Shown here piece by piece: positions 24,654 through 32,814 of a DNA stretch of 35,808 nt. Position 1 is the first letter of the stretch, and each line of letters opens with the position of its first letter. Origin of the DNA: an uncultured Bacteroidota bacterium (GTDB taxonomy: Bacteria > Bacteroidota > Bacteroidia > Flavobacteriales_F > PHOS-HE28); contig CADECG010000021.1 in assembly GCA_902825795.1 (NCBI GenBank), positions 1 to 35,808 on the forward strand, read 5' to 3'. The translations under genes and the position numbers were made by a program. A model generated the notes under the pieces. The model ran no database searches. It had not been told where the DNA came from and saw only the letters and a program-made list of their open reading frames with translations.

Positions 24654-25349
24654 ATGAAACGTACGCTCTCCGCCCTCATCGTCGGTTGCTCCTTGCTTGC
24701 AGTGCCTGCAACCGCGCAGGAGATCGCCAAGACCGGCTCCATGGCCGTGCCCATGCCGCTGAACATGGAACACGCCGGCGACGCTATCCACAACTATTCA
24801 CTAGGTGCGGGCTTGCGCTACACTTTTAAGAGCCAAGGCAACTTCACCATGGCCCTCGGTGCACAGCACGAGTGGCGCAACACACGCTTGGACTACGGGA
24901 AGGTCGGCGAGCAAAACCTGTATGCTGACGTGAGCCGCCGTGCATTCCAGTTCCAGGTGCTGGGCATCTACAAGCTGGGCGAGTGTAAGAGCACATGCGG
25001 TGGTGAGTTCAGTGCCTTGCTCGGTGCAGATCTGTCGTTGCCCTACAGCAAGGACGTGCAATACATGGCCAGCGCTACCAACGAGCCTGCTCAAATGGTG
25101 CGCCTCGACAACCGGACCGGTTACGGCCTGCGTGCCGGACTGATGATGAAGAAATCGATGTGCGCGCACATGGGCTTCTTCATATCGCCGGAGATCGGCT
25201 ACAAACTGGTGCTAGACCACCAGGACTACGCTGGGCTGTTGAACCTGCCTGAGCAGAACAACCACCTCAGCGATCGTTTCACGCTGGGCATGCAAATGGG
25301 CATCTACTTGAAGCTCGATAAGAGCATGTGCCCGATGAAGAAAGGATAA
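24654..25349 (+). CDS. Secreted protein, probable outer-membrane beta-barrel
   Basis: A 231-residue protein with a signal peptide (MKRTLSALIVGCSLLAVPATAQ). The mature part shows regularly spaced amphipathic strands: YSLGAGLRYTFKSQGNFTMALGAQHEW, FQFQVLGIYKLGE, EFSALLGADLSLPY, YGLRAGLMMKK, GFFISPEIGYKL and RFTLGMQMGIYLKLD. This is typical of eight-stranded outer-membrane barrels. It has an unusual number of Met and several Cys (ECKSTCGG, MCAHM, MCPMKKG). An ATG six bases earlier (24648) is an equally possible start. A strong intrinsic terminator follows 23 bases after the stop. Function unknown. Confidence 0.7.
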   Translation: MKRTLSALIVGCSLLAVPATAQEIAKTGSMAVPMPLNMEHAGDAIHNYSLGAGLRYTFKSQGNFTMALGAQHEWRNTRLDYGKVGEQNLYADVSRRAFQFQVLGIYKLGECKSTCGGEFSALLGADLSLPYSKDVQYMASATNEPAQMVRLDNRTGYGLRAGLMMKKSMCAHMGFFISPEIGYKLVLDHQDYAGLLNLPEQNNHLSDRFTLGMQMGIYLKLDKSMCPMKKG

Positions 25350-25372
25350 GAGCGTTCAGCAATTGATGGTTG

Positions 25373-25407
25373 GAGTGCCGCATCGTATGATGCGGCACTC
25401 TTTTTTT
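25373..25407 (+). terminator. Strong intrinsic terminator
   Basis: A perfect 12-base-pair stem, GAGTGCCGCATC with GATGCGGCACTC, around a GTAT loop and followed by seven T. It ends the rightward transcript of the barrel gene (stop at 25349) and lies 36 bases before the end of the convergent glycosyltransferase gene. Confidence 0.93.
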
Positions 25408-25443
25408 GTGGCACACGTTCAAACGTTCGGACCCGTCCACGCT

Positions 25444-27003
25444 TCAAAGCCTCACTTCCTTCGATATGGCGAACACGCTATCAGGGACTATGCGTGTGTT
25501 GACCGGCATGGTGCTCGGATCCGCACCGTCCTGAAGAACGAATACGGTGTAGCCCTTCGCATTCAGCCGCGCCACATCCTCCGGCGATGGCGGCCACGCC
25601 CAAGTCTCAATGCCGGTGGAGAACATGAACCGCAGGTGGTGGTTCTGGTGCATGTTGAACAGAACGGCCTTCGCTTCCTGCGAGACGAAGCTTTGCAACT
25701 GCGGAAGGTCTTCCATCACCTCGATGTTCTGCTGCCGCCACTTCGGGTCGCCCTTTTCCGTGACCTCGGTCGAATGACGTGCACTGACTCTGTCGTACCC
25801 GAACATGAAGCACGCGAGCACAATTGATGCTGCCATGGTTGCAGGCACCCGAACGGTCTTCCAAGGAAGTTGCTCCGCACCAGAGACGATCGCATGGCCT
25901 ATGGCGATGATGTACAGTGGGAACAGCACCATGGTGTAGCACAACATCTTCGTTTGCGCGACCATGAAGAATGCATGAATGGCAATGACCAGCGACGCAA
26001 TGAAGATGCGTTCCGCCATGCGACCACTGCGCCAGAACAGCCAGGCCAGTGCTGGTAGCAGGACCCACAACGTCAGTGGTGGGATCACCTTCCCGATGAT
26101 GTCGAAATGGTAGGTCCACGTTCCCCGGTGGCCATCGATCGGATCGGCGAAGTGGCGCGCCTTGAACGTCCATTCGTAGGCGGCTTCGGTGGGGAACCAA
26201 TTGGTAATGTGCAGCACCCAAGCCAAGACCGGTAGCAGCATCACGCTTGCTGCGAGCAGGAGCCCCTTGAGCCGTTCCCAAGCGAACCTTCCCTGCAGCA
26301 CCCACAGGCCCCACGGCAGGAACACACAAGCGCCGATGTACCACTTCGTAAGCACCGCACACGCCGCGAACAGGCCGGTGAGCGCGGCCCATTTCCAGTG
26401 TGGCGATCGCACGAACTCCAGCCATGTCCACCAACTGCATGCAACCACGGCGATGAACACCGCATCGTTGTGATCGGTGTTGAGCGCTCCGGACGTAAGC
26501 TCTTGCGGCAGGAAGGCGAACGCGGCAAGAAAGGCGGCCACAAAGCCTGTGCGCTCATCGCGGAGCAATGTGCCCAAGCGCCAGATCACCGGCACCAACG
26601 CGGTCATCCACAGCACGCTGGGTATACGCACCGCCCACACATGCAGCCCGAAGAGCTTCAGCGAAAGGGCGATCTGCCAGAGAAAGAACGGCGGCTTGTG
26701 CAGCCAGAAATGTTGTTGGCTCCACGACGTCGTCAGCGGCATGGCGGTCTCCTTGTACAGCATCGGCGTCAGCGGATCCGTCATCATGTTCTTCGCCACT
26801 ACGGCGTGGAAGACCTCGTCCCAGTCGTTGAGGAAGGGGTCGAGGAACGCGGCGAGTAGGCGGAGCAGGAAAGCGGCCAGTGTGAGGAGCAGGATCGCGA
26901 GCCGTGGTCGCGACTTCCACTGCTGCACAGCAGCCGCAATGGCCAGAAGGACAGCAGCCGTTACAAGGCCACGTTGCTCCGGAGTGAACAGTTCGCTGAA
27001 CAT
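25444..27003 (-). CDS. GT39/ArnT-type membrane glycosyltransferase
   Basis: A 519-residue inner-membrane protein with about eleven to twelve membrane helices and a soluble C-terminal part. It fits the dolichyl-phosphate-mannose protein mannosyltransferase/ArnT clan, which uses polyprenyl-phosphate-linked sugars on the outer face of the membrane. The first periplasmic loop has the acidic pair in LNDWDEVFHAVVAKNMM, where the catalytic acid lies. HKPPFFLWQIALSLKLFG, a hallmark of the clan, follows. LTGLFAACAVLTKWYIGA matches the later conserved helix. The acceptor (lipid A, protein or glycan) cannot be told. The C-terminal 100 residues contain a small alpha/beta stretch (AKGYTVFVLQDG). It is divergent from the 27071 gene with a 67-base gap. 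Confidence 0.85.
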   Translation of the reverse strand: MFSELFTPEQRGLVTAAVLLAIAAAVQQWKSRPRLAILLLTLAAFLLRLLAAFLDPFLNDWDEVFHAVVAKNMMTDPLTPMLYKETAMPLTTSWSQQHFWLHKPPFFLWQIALSLKLFGLHVWAVRIPSVLWMTALVPVIWRLGTLLRDERTGFVAAFLAAFAFLPQELTSGALNTDHNDAVFIAVVACSWWTWLEFVRSPHWKWAALTGLFAACAVLTKWYIGACVFLPWGLWVLQGRFAWERLKGLLLAASVMLLPVLAWVLHITNWFPTEAAYEWTFKARHFADPIDGHRGTWTYHFDIIGKVIPPLTLWVLLPALAWLFWRSGRMAERIFIASLVIAIHAFFMVAQTKMLCYTMVLFPLYIIAIGHAIVSGAEQLPWKTVRVPATMAASIVLACFMFGYDRVSARHSTEVTEKGDPKWRQQNIEVMEDLPQLQSFVSQEAKAVLFNMHQNHHLRFMFSTGIETWAWPPSPEDVARLNAKGYTVFVLQDGADPSTMPVNTRIVPDSVFAISKEVRL

Positions 27004-27058
27004 GTTGTGGCGAAGATGCGAGGTCTCTTCGGGTATGCGCTACAACGCTGAGAGCACA

Positions 27059-27066
27059 TACCTTTC
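27059..27066 (+). promoter_or_regulatory. Putative -7 element directly before the 228-residue barrel gene
   Basis: TACCTTTC lies only 4 bases before the ATG at 27071. If functional, the mRNA would be leaderless or nearly so. Confidence 0.35.
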
Positions 27067-27070
27067 CAAT

Positions 27071-27757
27071 ATGTTCCGCTTGCTTGCATCGATCTGCGCT
27101 TTGGTGATCTGCTGCGCTGGCAGTGCTCAGAATGGTTGGTTGTCCGTGTCGGGTGGACTGGAACACTCGTTCTACACCAACGGTCGGTACGAGATCTCGT
27201 CGCCCTCAGTTGAACCGACCATCGGACTTCGGTATCGGCATGTGCTTGGAAAGAAAACCAGCGCCTGGATTGGTTGGCGCTACGCGTCGCGCAGCATGGA
27301 CCGCTCCTACGAGTGGTTCGATCACTATTACGAGTCTTCGTTCGAACAACTCACCTTCCGGGAGAACATTGGAACGATAGGCTTTGCTGTTTCCATGGAT
27401 AGGTGGGGGCGATCCGAAGTGCTTGCTCTGTTCAGCGTTGAGGGCCATTTTCCCCATAGCACCACAAGGACCTGGCGTGACCAGTTCAGGGCGGAGGTGG
27501 AGGAAGGTTCCGGAAGACTTGACGCACCCGCGCGTGTCGGTTTCAGGTGCGGAATACGCTATGCCCGCAGGCTTTCGGAAAGGCTTTGGTTGACCTTCGA
27601 GCCGCATGTGATGGTGGCTTATGCATCGCCATCCAACGAGTATGCGACCGTCCCGGATCATCCAACACAACGTGTCTACGTTGGGGAGAACCGTGCGGTG
27701 GTCGGGCTTGATGTCGGCGTGGAGTTCGGACCGTTGTTCGGTCGTTCCGCCCAGTAG
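27071..27757 (+). CDS. Secreted protein, probable outer-membrane beta-barrel
   Basis: A 228-residue protein with a signal peptide (MFRLLASICALVICCAGSAQ). Beta-barrel-like strands follow: GWLSVSGGLEHSFYTNG, VEPTIGLRYRHVLGKKTSAWIGWRYASR, IGTIGFAVSMDRWG, VLALFSVEGHF, VGFRCGIRYARRL, WLTFEPHVMVAYA and AVVGLDVGVEFGPLFG. No family was named. The ATG at 27071 was chosen from the signal peptide; another ATG at 27035 is in frame. The gene converges on the unknown gene at 27759, with only one base between the two stops and no clear terminator. Confidence 0.65.
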   Translation: MFRLLASICALVICCAGSAQNGWLSVSGGLEHSFYTNGRYEISSPSVEPTIGLRYRHVLGKKTSAWIGWRYASRSMDRSYEWFDHYYESSFEQLTFRENIGTIGFAVSMDRWGRSEVLALFSVEGHFPHSTTRTWRDQFRAEVEEGSGRLDAPARVGFRCGIRYARRLSERLWLTFEPHVMVAYASPSNEYATVPDHPTQRVYVGENRAVVGLDVGVEFGPLFGRSAQ

Positions 27758-27758
27758 T

Positions 27759-28640
27759 TCACTCCTTCAAAACCATCACCTCCGAAAGAAGTGGTGGCAG
27801 GGAACGATCGGCTGCCGGGTCGCCGTAGTGGCTCAGCACGCAGCTCACATACCGATCGCGGACGGGCGCCACCACGTAGTAGGCAACGAGGTGATCACTG
27901 GTCTGGCCAAGGAACTTGACCACTTTCGGCACTTTGTAGATCACGCGGACCGCTTTTGCCTCGGCGCCCTCGAAAACCACAGCAACGGAATCGCGCTGAA
28001 GGATCTTGTTCTTCAATTTGGTTGCGTCCAGTTGCGCATCGATCAAGCGGCCCGCCCGGTCAGGGTCGTTGCTTATGCTCCAGTTCATCTGGCCCAGATC
28101 GGAGCACTGGCAGTTGTACGGCCCCATCCAATGGCATGCAGGTCCCAGAGGGATTTTGCGCCCGCAAAAGTCGATCTCCAATGCTTCGCTCGTGGTCATC
28201 ATGCCCTTGTATCCGGAGTGCTCGTGGATGTTGAGGACAAGTGCACGCTCGAACGCTCGCTCATCCGGACTCACCGTACCGAACGCGATGTACCAATAGC
28301 CCTTGCTGCGGTCCGGAATGCAGTAGGTTGTCTGCACTTGATGGCCGGAGTCGGGTCGCTCTTCGAAGATCACGTTCGGAACTGGTAACCCTGGATCATC
28401 CTGCCCGAGGACCGCTGCGGAAGGCTGTTGTTTCTTTTTGGTCTTCGCATACGCCGACTGGCTCGCGGGCCAGTCGTGGTACTCGACCTTGATCACGTAC
28501 CCGTTCCCTTGGATGTAGGTATGCCCCTTCTTGTCGAGCATGCCATGGAGCTCCCTGAGGATCGTATCGTTTGCACTGGCTTGTGCCAGCAGCGATCCCG
28601 TGATGAGTTGCGCAAGGCCGATGCAAAGGGTGTATCTCAT
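27759..28640 (-). CDS. Secreted protein of unknown function
   Basis: A 293-residue protein with a signal peptide (MRYTLCIGLAQLITGSLLAQ). The body includes IQGNGYVIKVEYHDWP, an Ala/Lys/Gln-rich linker (YAKTKKKQQPSAA), YWYIAFGTVSPDERAFERALVLNIHEHSG and a cysteine-rich segment (DFCGRKIPLGPACHWMGPYNCQC). The C-terminus alternates strands and turns (YVVAPVRDRYVSCVLSHYGD). I do not recognise it. It lies 26 bases after the uvrD stop on the same strand and has no promoter-like element of its own, so it is probably co-transcribed with uvrD. Its function need not be related. Confidence 0.6.
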   Translation of the reverse strand: MRYTLCIGLAQLITGSLLAQASANDTILRELHGMLDKKGHTYIQGNGYVIKVEYHDWPASQSAYAKTKKKQQPSAAVLGQDDPGLPVPNVIFEERPDSGHQVQTTYCIPDRSKGYWYIAFGTVSPDERAFERALVLNIHEHSGYKGMMTTSEALEIDFCGRKIPLGPACHWMGPYNCQCSDLGQMNWSISNDPDRAGRLIDAQLDATKLKNKILQRDSVAVVFEGAEAKAVRVIYKVPKVVKFLGQTSDHLVAYYVVAPVRDRYVSCVLSHYGDPAADRSLPPLLSEVMVLKE

Positions 28641-28666
28641 CGCAGCGTGCATGTGATCCCTGCGCG

Positions 28667-31078
28667 TTACCCCACCACCACCTTCAACTTCGCGAAGCGC
28701 AGCAGCAGTTGTTTCTGCCCGGAAGTCGGGAAGAAGATCGTGGCTTTCAGATCGGGGTGGCGGCCTTCGATGCTGAGCACCTTGCCCTTGCCGAAGCGCT
28801 CGTGTTCCACTTGCGCGCCCACCTCCAATCCTTCCACCGTAGTGAAGCCTTCGGCCGCAGGCGTCTTGTCCGCATCGACGCGCTTCAGCCCGCGCTTGGC
28901 GACCATCGCAGGCGTGGGTGTGCTCGGTGAGGCAACGAATTGTTTTGGCGCGACACGTCGTGGTGCTTCACCGGGTTCACGCTCCGCTGGTGCAGTAGTG
29001 CTGCGCCCGAAGATCTTCGACTTGCTCGCCCACGGTGCGGCGCGTTCGGTGCTGAAGGTGCGTTCGCCGAGGCTCGGCATCTTCAGGTATTTCGCATCGA
29101 TCTCCTCGATGAAGCGGCTCGGTTCGCAAGCGCTGAGGTTGCCCCAACGGTAGCGGCTCACAGCGTAGGTGAGCGTTGCCCGGGTGCGTGCCCGTGTGAT
29201 GGCCACATAGAACAAGCGTCGCTCTTCTTCCAGCTCCTGTCGGCTGTTCATGCTCATCTGGTTCGGGAAGAGGTCTTCCTCCAACCCCACCACGTACACG
29301 AAAGGGAACTCCAAGCCCTTCGCGCTGTGGATCGTCATCAGGCTTACGCGGTCGTTGTCGTTCGGGTCGTCGCTCTTGTCGGCGTCGGTGAGCAGGGCAA
29401 CGTCGATGAGGAAGTCGGGCAACGTGCGCGGTACGTCGGCTTCGGGATTGTCGCTGAATTCCTTGATACCGTTCAGCAATTCCTGGATGTTCTCGTAGCG
29501 ACTGATGCCCTCCGGTGTGCGGTCGGTGTAAAACTCTTTCAAGATTCCGCTGGTGCGCGCGATGTGTTCGGCCAGTGCATACGCGCTGTGACTTTCCAGC
29601 ATCGTGCGGTAGCTCTGGATCATCGTCACGAAATCACCGAGGCTCTTGCGCGTGCCGCCATGTATGCCGACGGCACCTTGGGTCAGCATGGTGGTATCGC
29701 CGCGTTCGGGAAAGGCCGTGAGCAGATCCCAGATGCTCGTTTTCAGTTCGCTGCTCTGCACCGTCAATTTCTCAATGGTGGTCTGCCCGATGCCACGTGC
29801 CGGATAATTGATCACGCGCTTGAGCGCTTCTTCATCCTGCGGGTTGCACGTGAGGCGGAAATAGGCGAGGAGGTCCTTGATCTCCTTACGCTGGTAAAAG
29901 CTGAGGCCGCCGAAAATGCGGTAGGGGATATTGAGCTTGCGCAGCCCTTCCTCCATGCTGCGGCTCTGTGCGTTGGTGCGGTACAGGATGGCGAAGCTGC
30001 GGTTGGGCATCTGCTTCTGCATCTTGTTCTCGAAGATGTCGTGCGCCACGAAACTGCCTTCCTCGTTGTCGCTCGGTGCGCGGTGCACGTGGATCGGTTC
30101 GCCGACCTCGTTCTGCGTCCAGATCGTCTTCTTGATCTGCTCCTTGTTATGGTCGATGACGCTGTTGGCCGCGCCCACGATGGTGCCGGTGCTGCGATAG
30201 TTCTGCTCCAGCTTGAAGACCTTGTGGTCCGTATAGTCCTTGCGGAAGTTGAGGATGTTCTGGATGTTGGCGCCGCGGAACGAGTAGATGCTCTGGCTGT
30301 CGTCGCCGACAACGGTGAGGTTCTCGTGGCGGGCAGCCAGCGTCTTCACGATGTTGTACTGCACCAGGTTCGTGTCCTGGTACTCGTCCACGAGGATGTA
30401 CTGGAAGCGCCCTTGGTACTTCACCATCGTCTCCGGATGGTCGCGGAAGAGCAAATTGGTATTGAAGAGCAGGTCGTCGAAATCCATGGCACCTGCACGG
30501 AAGCAACGCTCGGCGTATGCCTTGTAGATCGCGCTCATCTGCGGACGGCCGGTGCTGTTGTCAGCGTTCACCAGTTCGCCATCGTTCGCGTATTCCAACG
30601 GCCCGATCAGGTTGTTCTTGCAGATGCTGATGCGGCCGTGCACTTGGCTCGCCTTGTAGATCTTGTCGTCCAACTGCATCTCCTTCACGATGCTGCGGAT
30701 CAGGCTGCGACTGTCGTCGGTGTCGTAGATGGTGAAGTTGCTCGGATAGCCCAGCTTCTCCGCTTCGCTGCGCAGGATGCGGGCGAACACGCTGTGGAAG
30801 GTGCCCATCCACAAGTTGCGCGCTTCAGTGCCCACGCCCGGCACATCGGCGAGCAGGTGCGTGATGCGCTCCTTCATCTCCTTCGCCGCCTTGTTGGTGA
30901 AGGTGAGCGCCAGGATGCGGAACGGATCCACGCCCTTCGATGCCATCAAATGCGCAATGCGCACGGTGAGCACTTTCGTCTTGCCGGACCCCGCGCCCGC
31001 GATCACCATCATGGGGCCGTCGGTATTGGTCACCGCATTGTATTGTGCCTCGTTGAGGCCCTGCAAATAGTTCGTCAC
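28667..31078 (-). CDS. UvrD/PcrA-family 3'-5' DNA helicase
   Basis: An 803-residue superfamily 1A helicase that unwinds DNA during excision repair, mismatch repair and replication-fork clearance. Motifs run in order: Q motif LQGLNEAQYNAV, Walker A AGAGSGKT (about 27-34), LTFTNKAAKEMKERI, motif II ILVDEYQDTN (about 226-236), VGDDSQSIYSFRGA, LEQNYRST, VSLMTIHSAKGLEF and EERRLFYVAITRAR. The C-terminal region ends with a Tudor-like module (EVGAQVEHERFGKGKVLSIEG), as in PcrA proteins that contact RNA polymerase. The start was set at GTG 31078 (VTNYLQGLNEAQ), which matches the family N-terminus. The frame runs on to 31237, but TACTTTCGC at 31083-31091 looks like the promoter. Confidence 0.95.
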   Translation of the reverse strand: MTNYLQGLNEAQYNAVTNTDGPMMVIAGAGSGKTKVLTVRIAHLMASKGVDPFRILALTFTNKAAKEMKERITHLLADVPGVGTEARNLWMGTFHSVFARILRSEAEKLGYPSNFTIYDTDDSRSLIRSIVKEMQLDDKIYKASQVHGRISICKNNLIGPLEYANDGELVNADNSTGRPQMSAIYKAYAERCFRAGAMDFDDLLFNTNLLFRDHPETMVKYQGRFQYILVDEYQDTNLVQYNIVKTLAARHENLTVVGDDSQSIYSFRGANIQNILNFRKDYTDHKVFKLEQNYRSTGTIVGAANSVIDHNKEQIKKTIWTQNEVGEPIHVHRAPSDNEEGSFVAHDIFENKMQKQMPNRSFAILYRTNAQSRSMEEGLRKLNIPYRIFGGLSFYQRKEIKDLLAYFRLTCNPQDEEALKRVINYPARGIGQTTIEKLTVQSSELKTSIWDLLTAFPERGDTTMLTQGAVGIHGGTRKSLGDFVTMIQSYRTMLESHSAYALAEHIARTSGILKEFYTDRTPEGISRYENIQELLNGIKEFSDNPEADVPRTLPDFLIDVALLTDADKSDDPNDNDRVSLMTIHSAKGLEFPFVYVVGLEEDLFPNQMSMNSRQELEEERRLFYVAITRARTRATLTYAVSRYRWGNLSACEPSRFIEEIDAKYLKMPSLGERTFSTERAAPWASKSKIFGRSTTAPAEREPGEAPRRVAPKQFVASPSTPTPAMVAKRGLKRVDADKTPAAEGFTTVEGLEVGAQVEHERFGKGKVLSIEGRHPDLKATIFFPTSGQKQLLLRFAKLKVVVG

Positions 31079-31082
31079 ATCG

Positions 31083-31091
31083 GCGAAAGTA
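31083..31091 (-). promoter_or_regulatory. Putative -7 promoter element directly before uvrD
   Basis: Minus-strand TACTTTCGC ends 4 bases before the proposed GTG start at 31078. The spacing implies a leaderless mRNA. The alternative is that the start is further upstream (a GTG near 31132) and the motif is coincidental. Confidence 0.42.
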
Positions 31092-31146
31092 GCGGCGGTG
31101 CGCGGGTTGGATAGTGGTGCGTTGTCCACGATCGCAACGGCCACGA

Positions 31147-32814
31147 CTACTTCCGCTCCGGCATCGACACCAGTCGCGCGAGCAGCGTGCGGAAGAAGCC
31201 GTGCAACACGAAGAGGTACAGGGCCATGCCACCCCACAGGAAGATCTGCGTGATGGTCGCGATCTTCTCGCGCAGGAGGTCCAGCTCGGCATTCAGCGCG
31301 GGCAACCGTATGTCCAAATGGTTGATGGCGCGCAGGCGCTCGATATACATGTACAGCGCATCCTCGCCGAAGATGTCGAACTCATAGTGCAGGATCTGCA
31401 ACGTGATCACCGCGATGAACGGCACGATGCAGTTCGCGATGATCGTCGTTACCGCAAGACTTGTCCGGTATGCTTTCAGCAAAAGGATGAACGGCGCAAG
31501 TACAACAAGCAGAACGCCGATCAGGTAATGCGTGTACAACATGATATTGCCGGGGTTCGGGCCATCTCCATACTCGCTGTTGTAGGTGAAGAGGTACGAC
31601 AGGCAGAGGATGAGGATGGGCACCAGGATGCACACCACGATGCTGATGAGGAAGGGCTGCCAGTAGATGTTCTTGAAGATGCCGATGAGCAGGGCGAGGC
31701 AGAAGCTGCTGATCACCACTATGTAGAACATCAACCAGAAATGAGCGAATTCGTAGTCCAGGGTCTTCGCGTCCCAGATGCCCTCCAGTTGGCGGTTCGC
31801 TCGATGTATCCTGGACGTGCTGCGGACACGGTCCTTGAACTGCGCGATCACGCTGTCAACCGTGCAGCCGCTCGTATCCCGGTAATAGGTGTCGGCGATC
31901 GCCAGCGCATTGGCGATGCGGTCGCGATCGATCTCGTTCGGTGTCCCCAGCGACGCCACGTAATGCACTTCCAGCAAGCTGTCGTTGAGGAAAGGGGTCT
32001 CGATGTACTCTGACCCGGACCACATGTCGAAATTGTAGTACTGGTCCCCCGGCGTGAACGGACCGTGCTCCACGAAGTAGAACGGGAAGTTGTTCTGTAT
32101 GGAATCGATCTTGGGCTTGTAGTAGTTCGCCTTGTGCGGGTCCAGCGTTTCCGATGAACCGAATGCGGCTTCATTGAACGCGGTGACGTACTCGGAGTAG
32201 ATCTGGTCCAGCGCCTTCGGTTTCTCCGGATCGCTGTTGCGTCGGTCCTTGTATTCGGCCAGATCCCTGAAGTACTGGTGCGACGAGGAGGAATAACCCT
32301 CGCTGTAGTTGTACTCCTGCTCCCATCCGTCGTATACGCGACCATTGCCATCAATGAACAGGAAGGCCTCCTTGTTCAGCGCATCCACTTCCGCAACGAA
32401 CTGCTCGTCGCCCACGATGCGATCGATGCGCCACGCCAACGTGAGGCCGATGGTGAACGGCAAGGAGAAGATGAGCGCGATGCTCACCATGTGGACGAGG
32501 AACTCACCCACTTCAGCGAAGGGATGGCGCAACCCGTTGCGACGCTCGACGGTGAAGAGCACCACCTTGTAGATCCAGAAGGCGAAGTAGAGGATCGCGG
32601 GAACGATCATCCAGCCGAAGAACTCCTCCGGATCGGGGAAGCTGCGGCGATCCACGCGCAGCAACATGCCGAAGCAGAAGAGCAGCGCGTTGAGCAACAG
32701 CAGGAACCATAGGTGGTAATGGATGCGCGTGGCCCAGAGCCGCGGCATGCTCTGCTGCAAATGCAGGTCGTAGCGCTGCAACGCCTGCGGGATCAGTTTG
32801 CGCAGTGCGTTCAT
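31147..32814 (-). CDS. ABC transporter-associated membrane protein with large extracytoplasmic loop
   Basis: A 555-residue membrane protein with about eight helices. Three lie in the first 130 residues (YHLWFLLLLNALLFCFGMLL, FGWMIVPAILYFAFWIYKVVLF, VHMVSIALIFSLPFTIGLTLAW). A hydrophilic segment of about 235 residues follows (about 135-370, rich in Tyr, Asp and Glu). Five more helices lie in the C-terminal third, ending ITQIFLWGGMALYLFVLHGFF. The start overlaps the stop of the ATPase gene by four bases (ATGA), so it is almost certainly its translationally coupled permease or partner. I cannot place it in a named permease family, and the exported or sensed substrate is unknown. A gap of 68 bases separates it from uvrD downstream. 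Confidence 0.75.
   Translation of the reverse strand: MNALRKLIPQALQRYDLHLQQSMPRLWATRIHYHLWFLLLLNALLFCFGMLLRVDRRSFPDPEEFFGWMIVPAILYFAFWIYKVVLFTVERRNGLRHPFAEVGEFLVHMVSIALIFSLPFTIGLTLAWRIDRIVGDEQFVAEVDALNKEAFLFIDGNGRVYDGWEQEYNYSEGYSSSSHQYFRDLAEYKDRRNSDPEKPKALDQIYSEYVTAFNEAAFGSSETLDPHKANYYKPKIDSIQNNFPFYFVEHGPFTPGDQYYNFDMWSGSEYIETPFLNDSLLEVHYVASLGTPNEIDRDRIANALAIADTYYRDTSGCTVDSVIAQFKDRVRSTSRIHRANRQLEGIWDAKTLDYEFAHFWLMFYIVVISSFCLALLIGIFKNIYWQPFLISIVVCILVPILILCLSYLFTYNSEYGDGPNPGNIMLYTHYLIGVLLVVLAPFILLLKAYRTSLAVTTIIANCIVPFIAVITLQILHYEFDIFGEDALYMYIERLRAINHLDIRLPALNAELDLLREKIATITQIFLWGGMALYLFVLHGFFRTLLARLVSMPERK

Noticed and set aside
28940..31114. 724-codon open frame antisense to uvrD
   Set aside because: The opposite strand has all UvrD/PcrA motifs in order. 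The antisense frame is rich in His, Val, Ala and Asp without domains, as expected from a GC-rich shadow.
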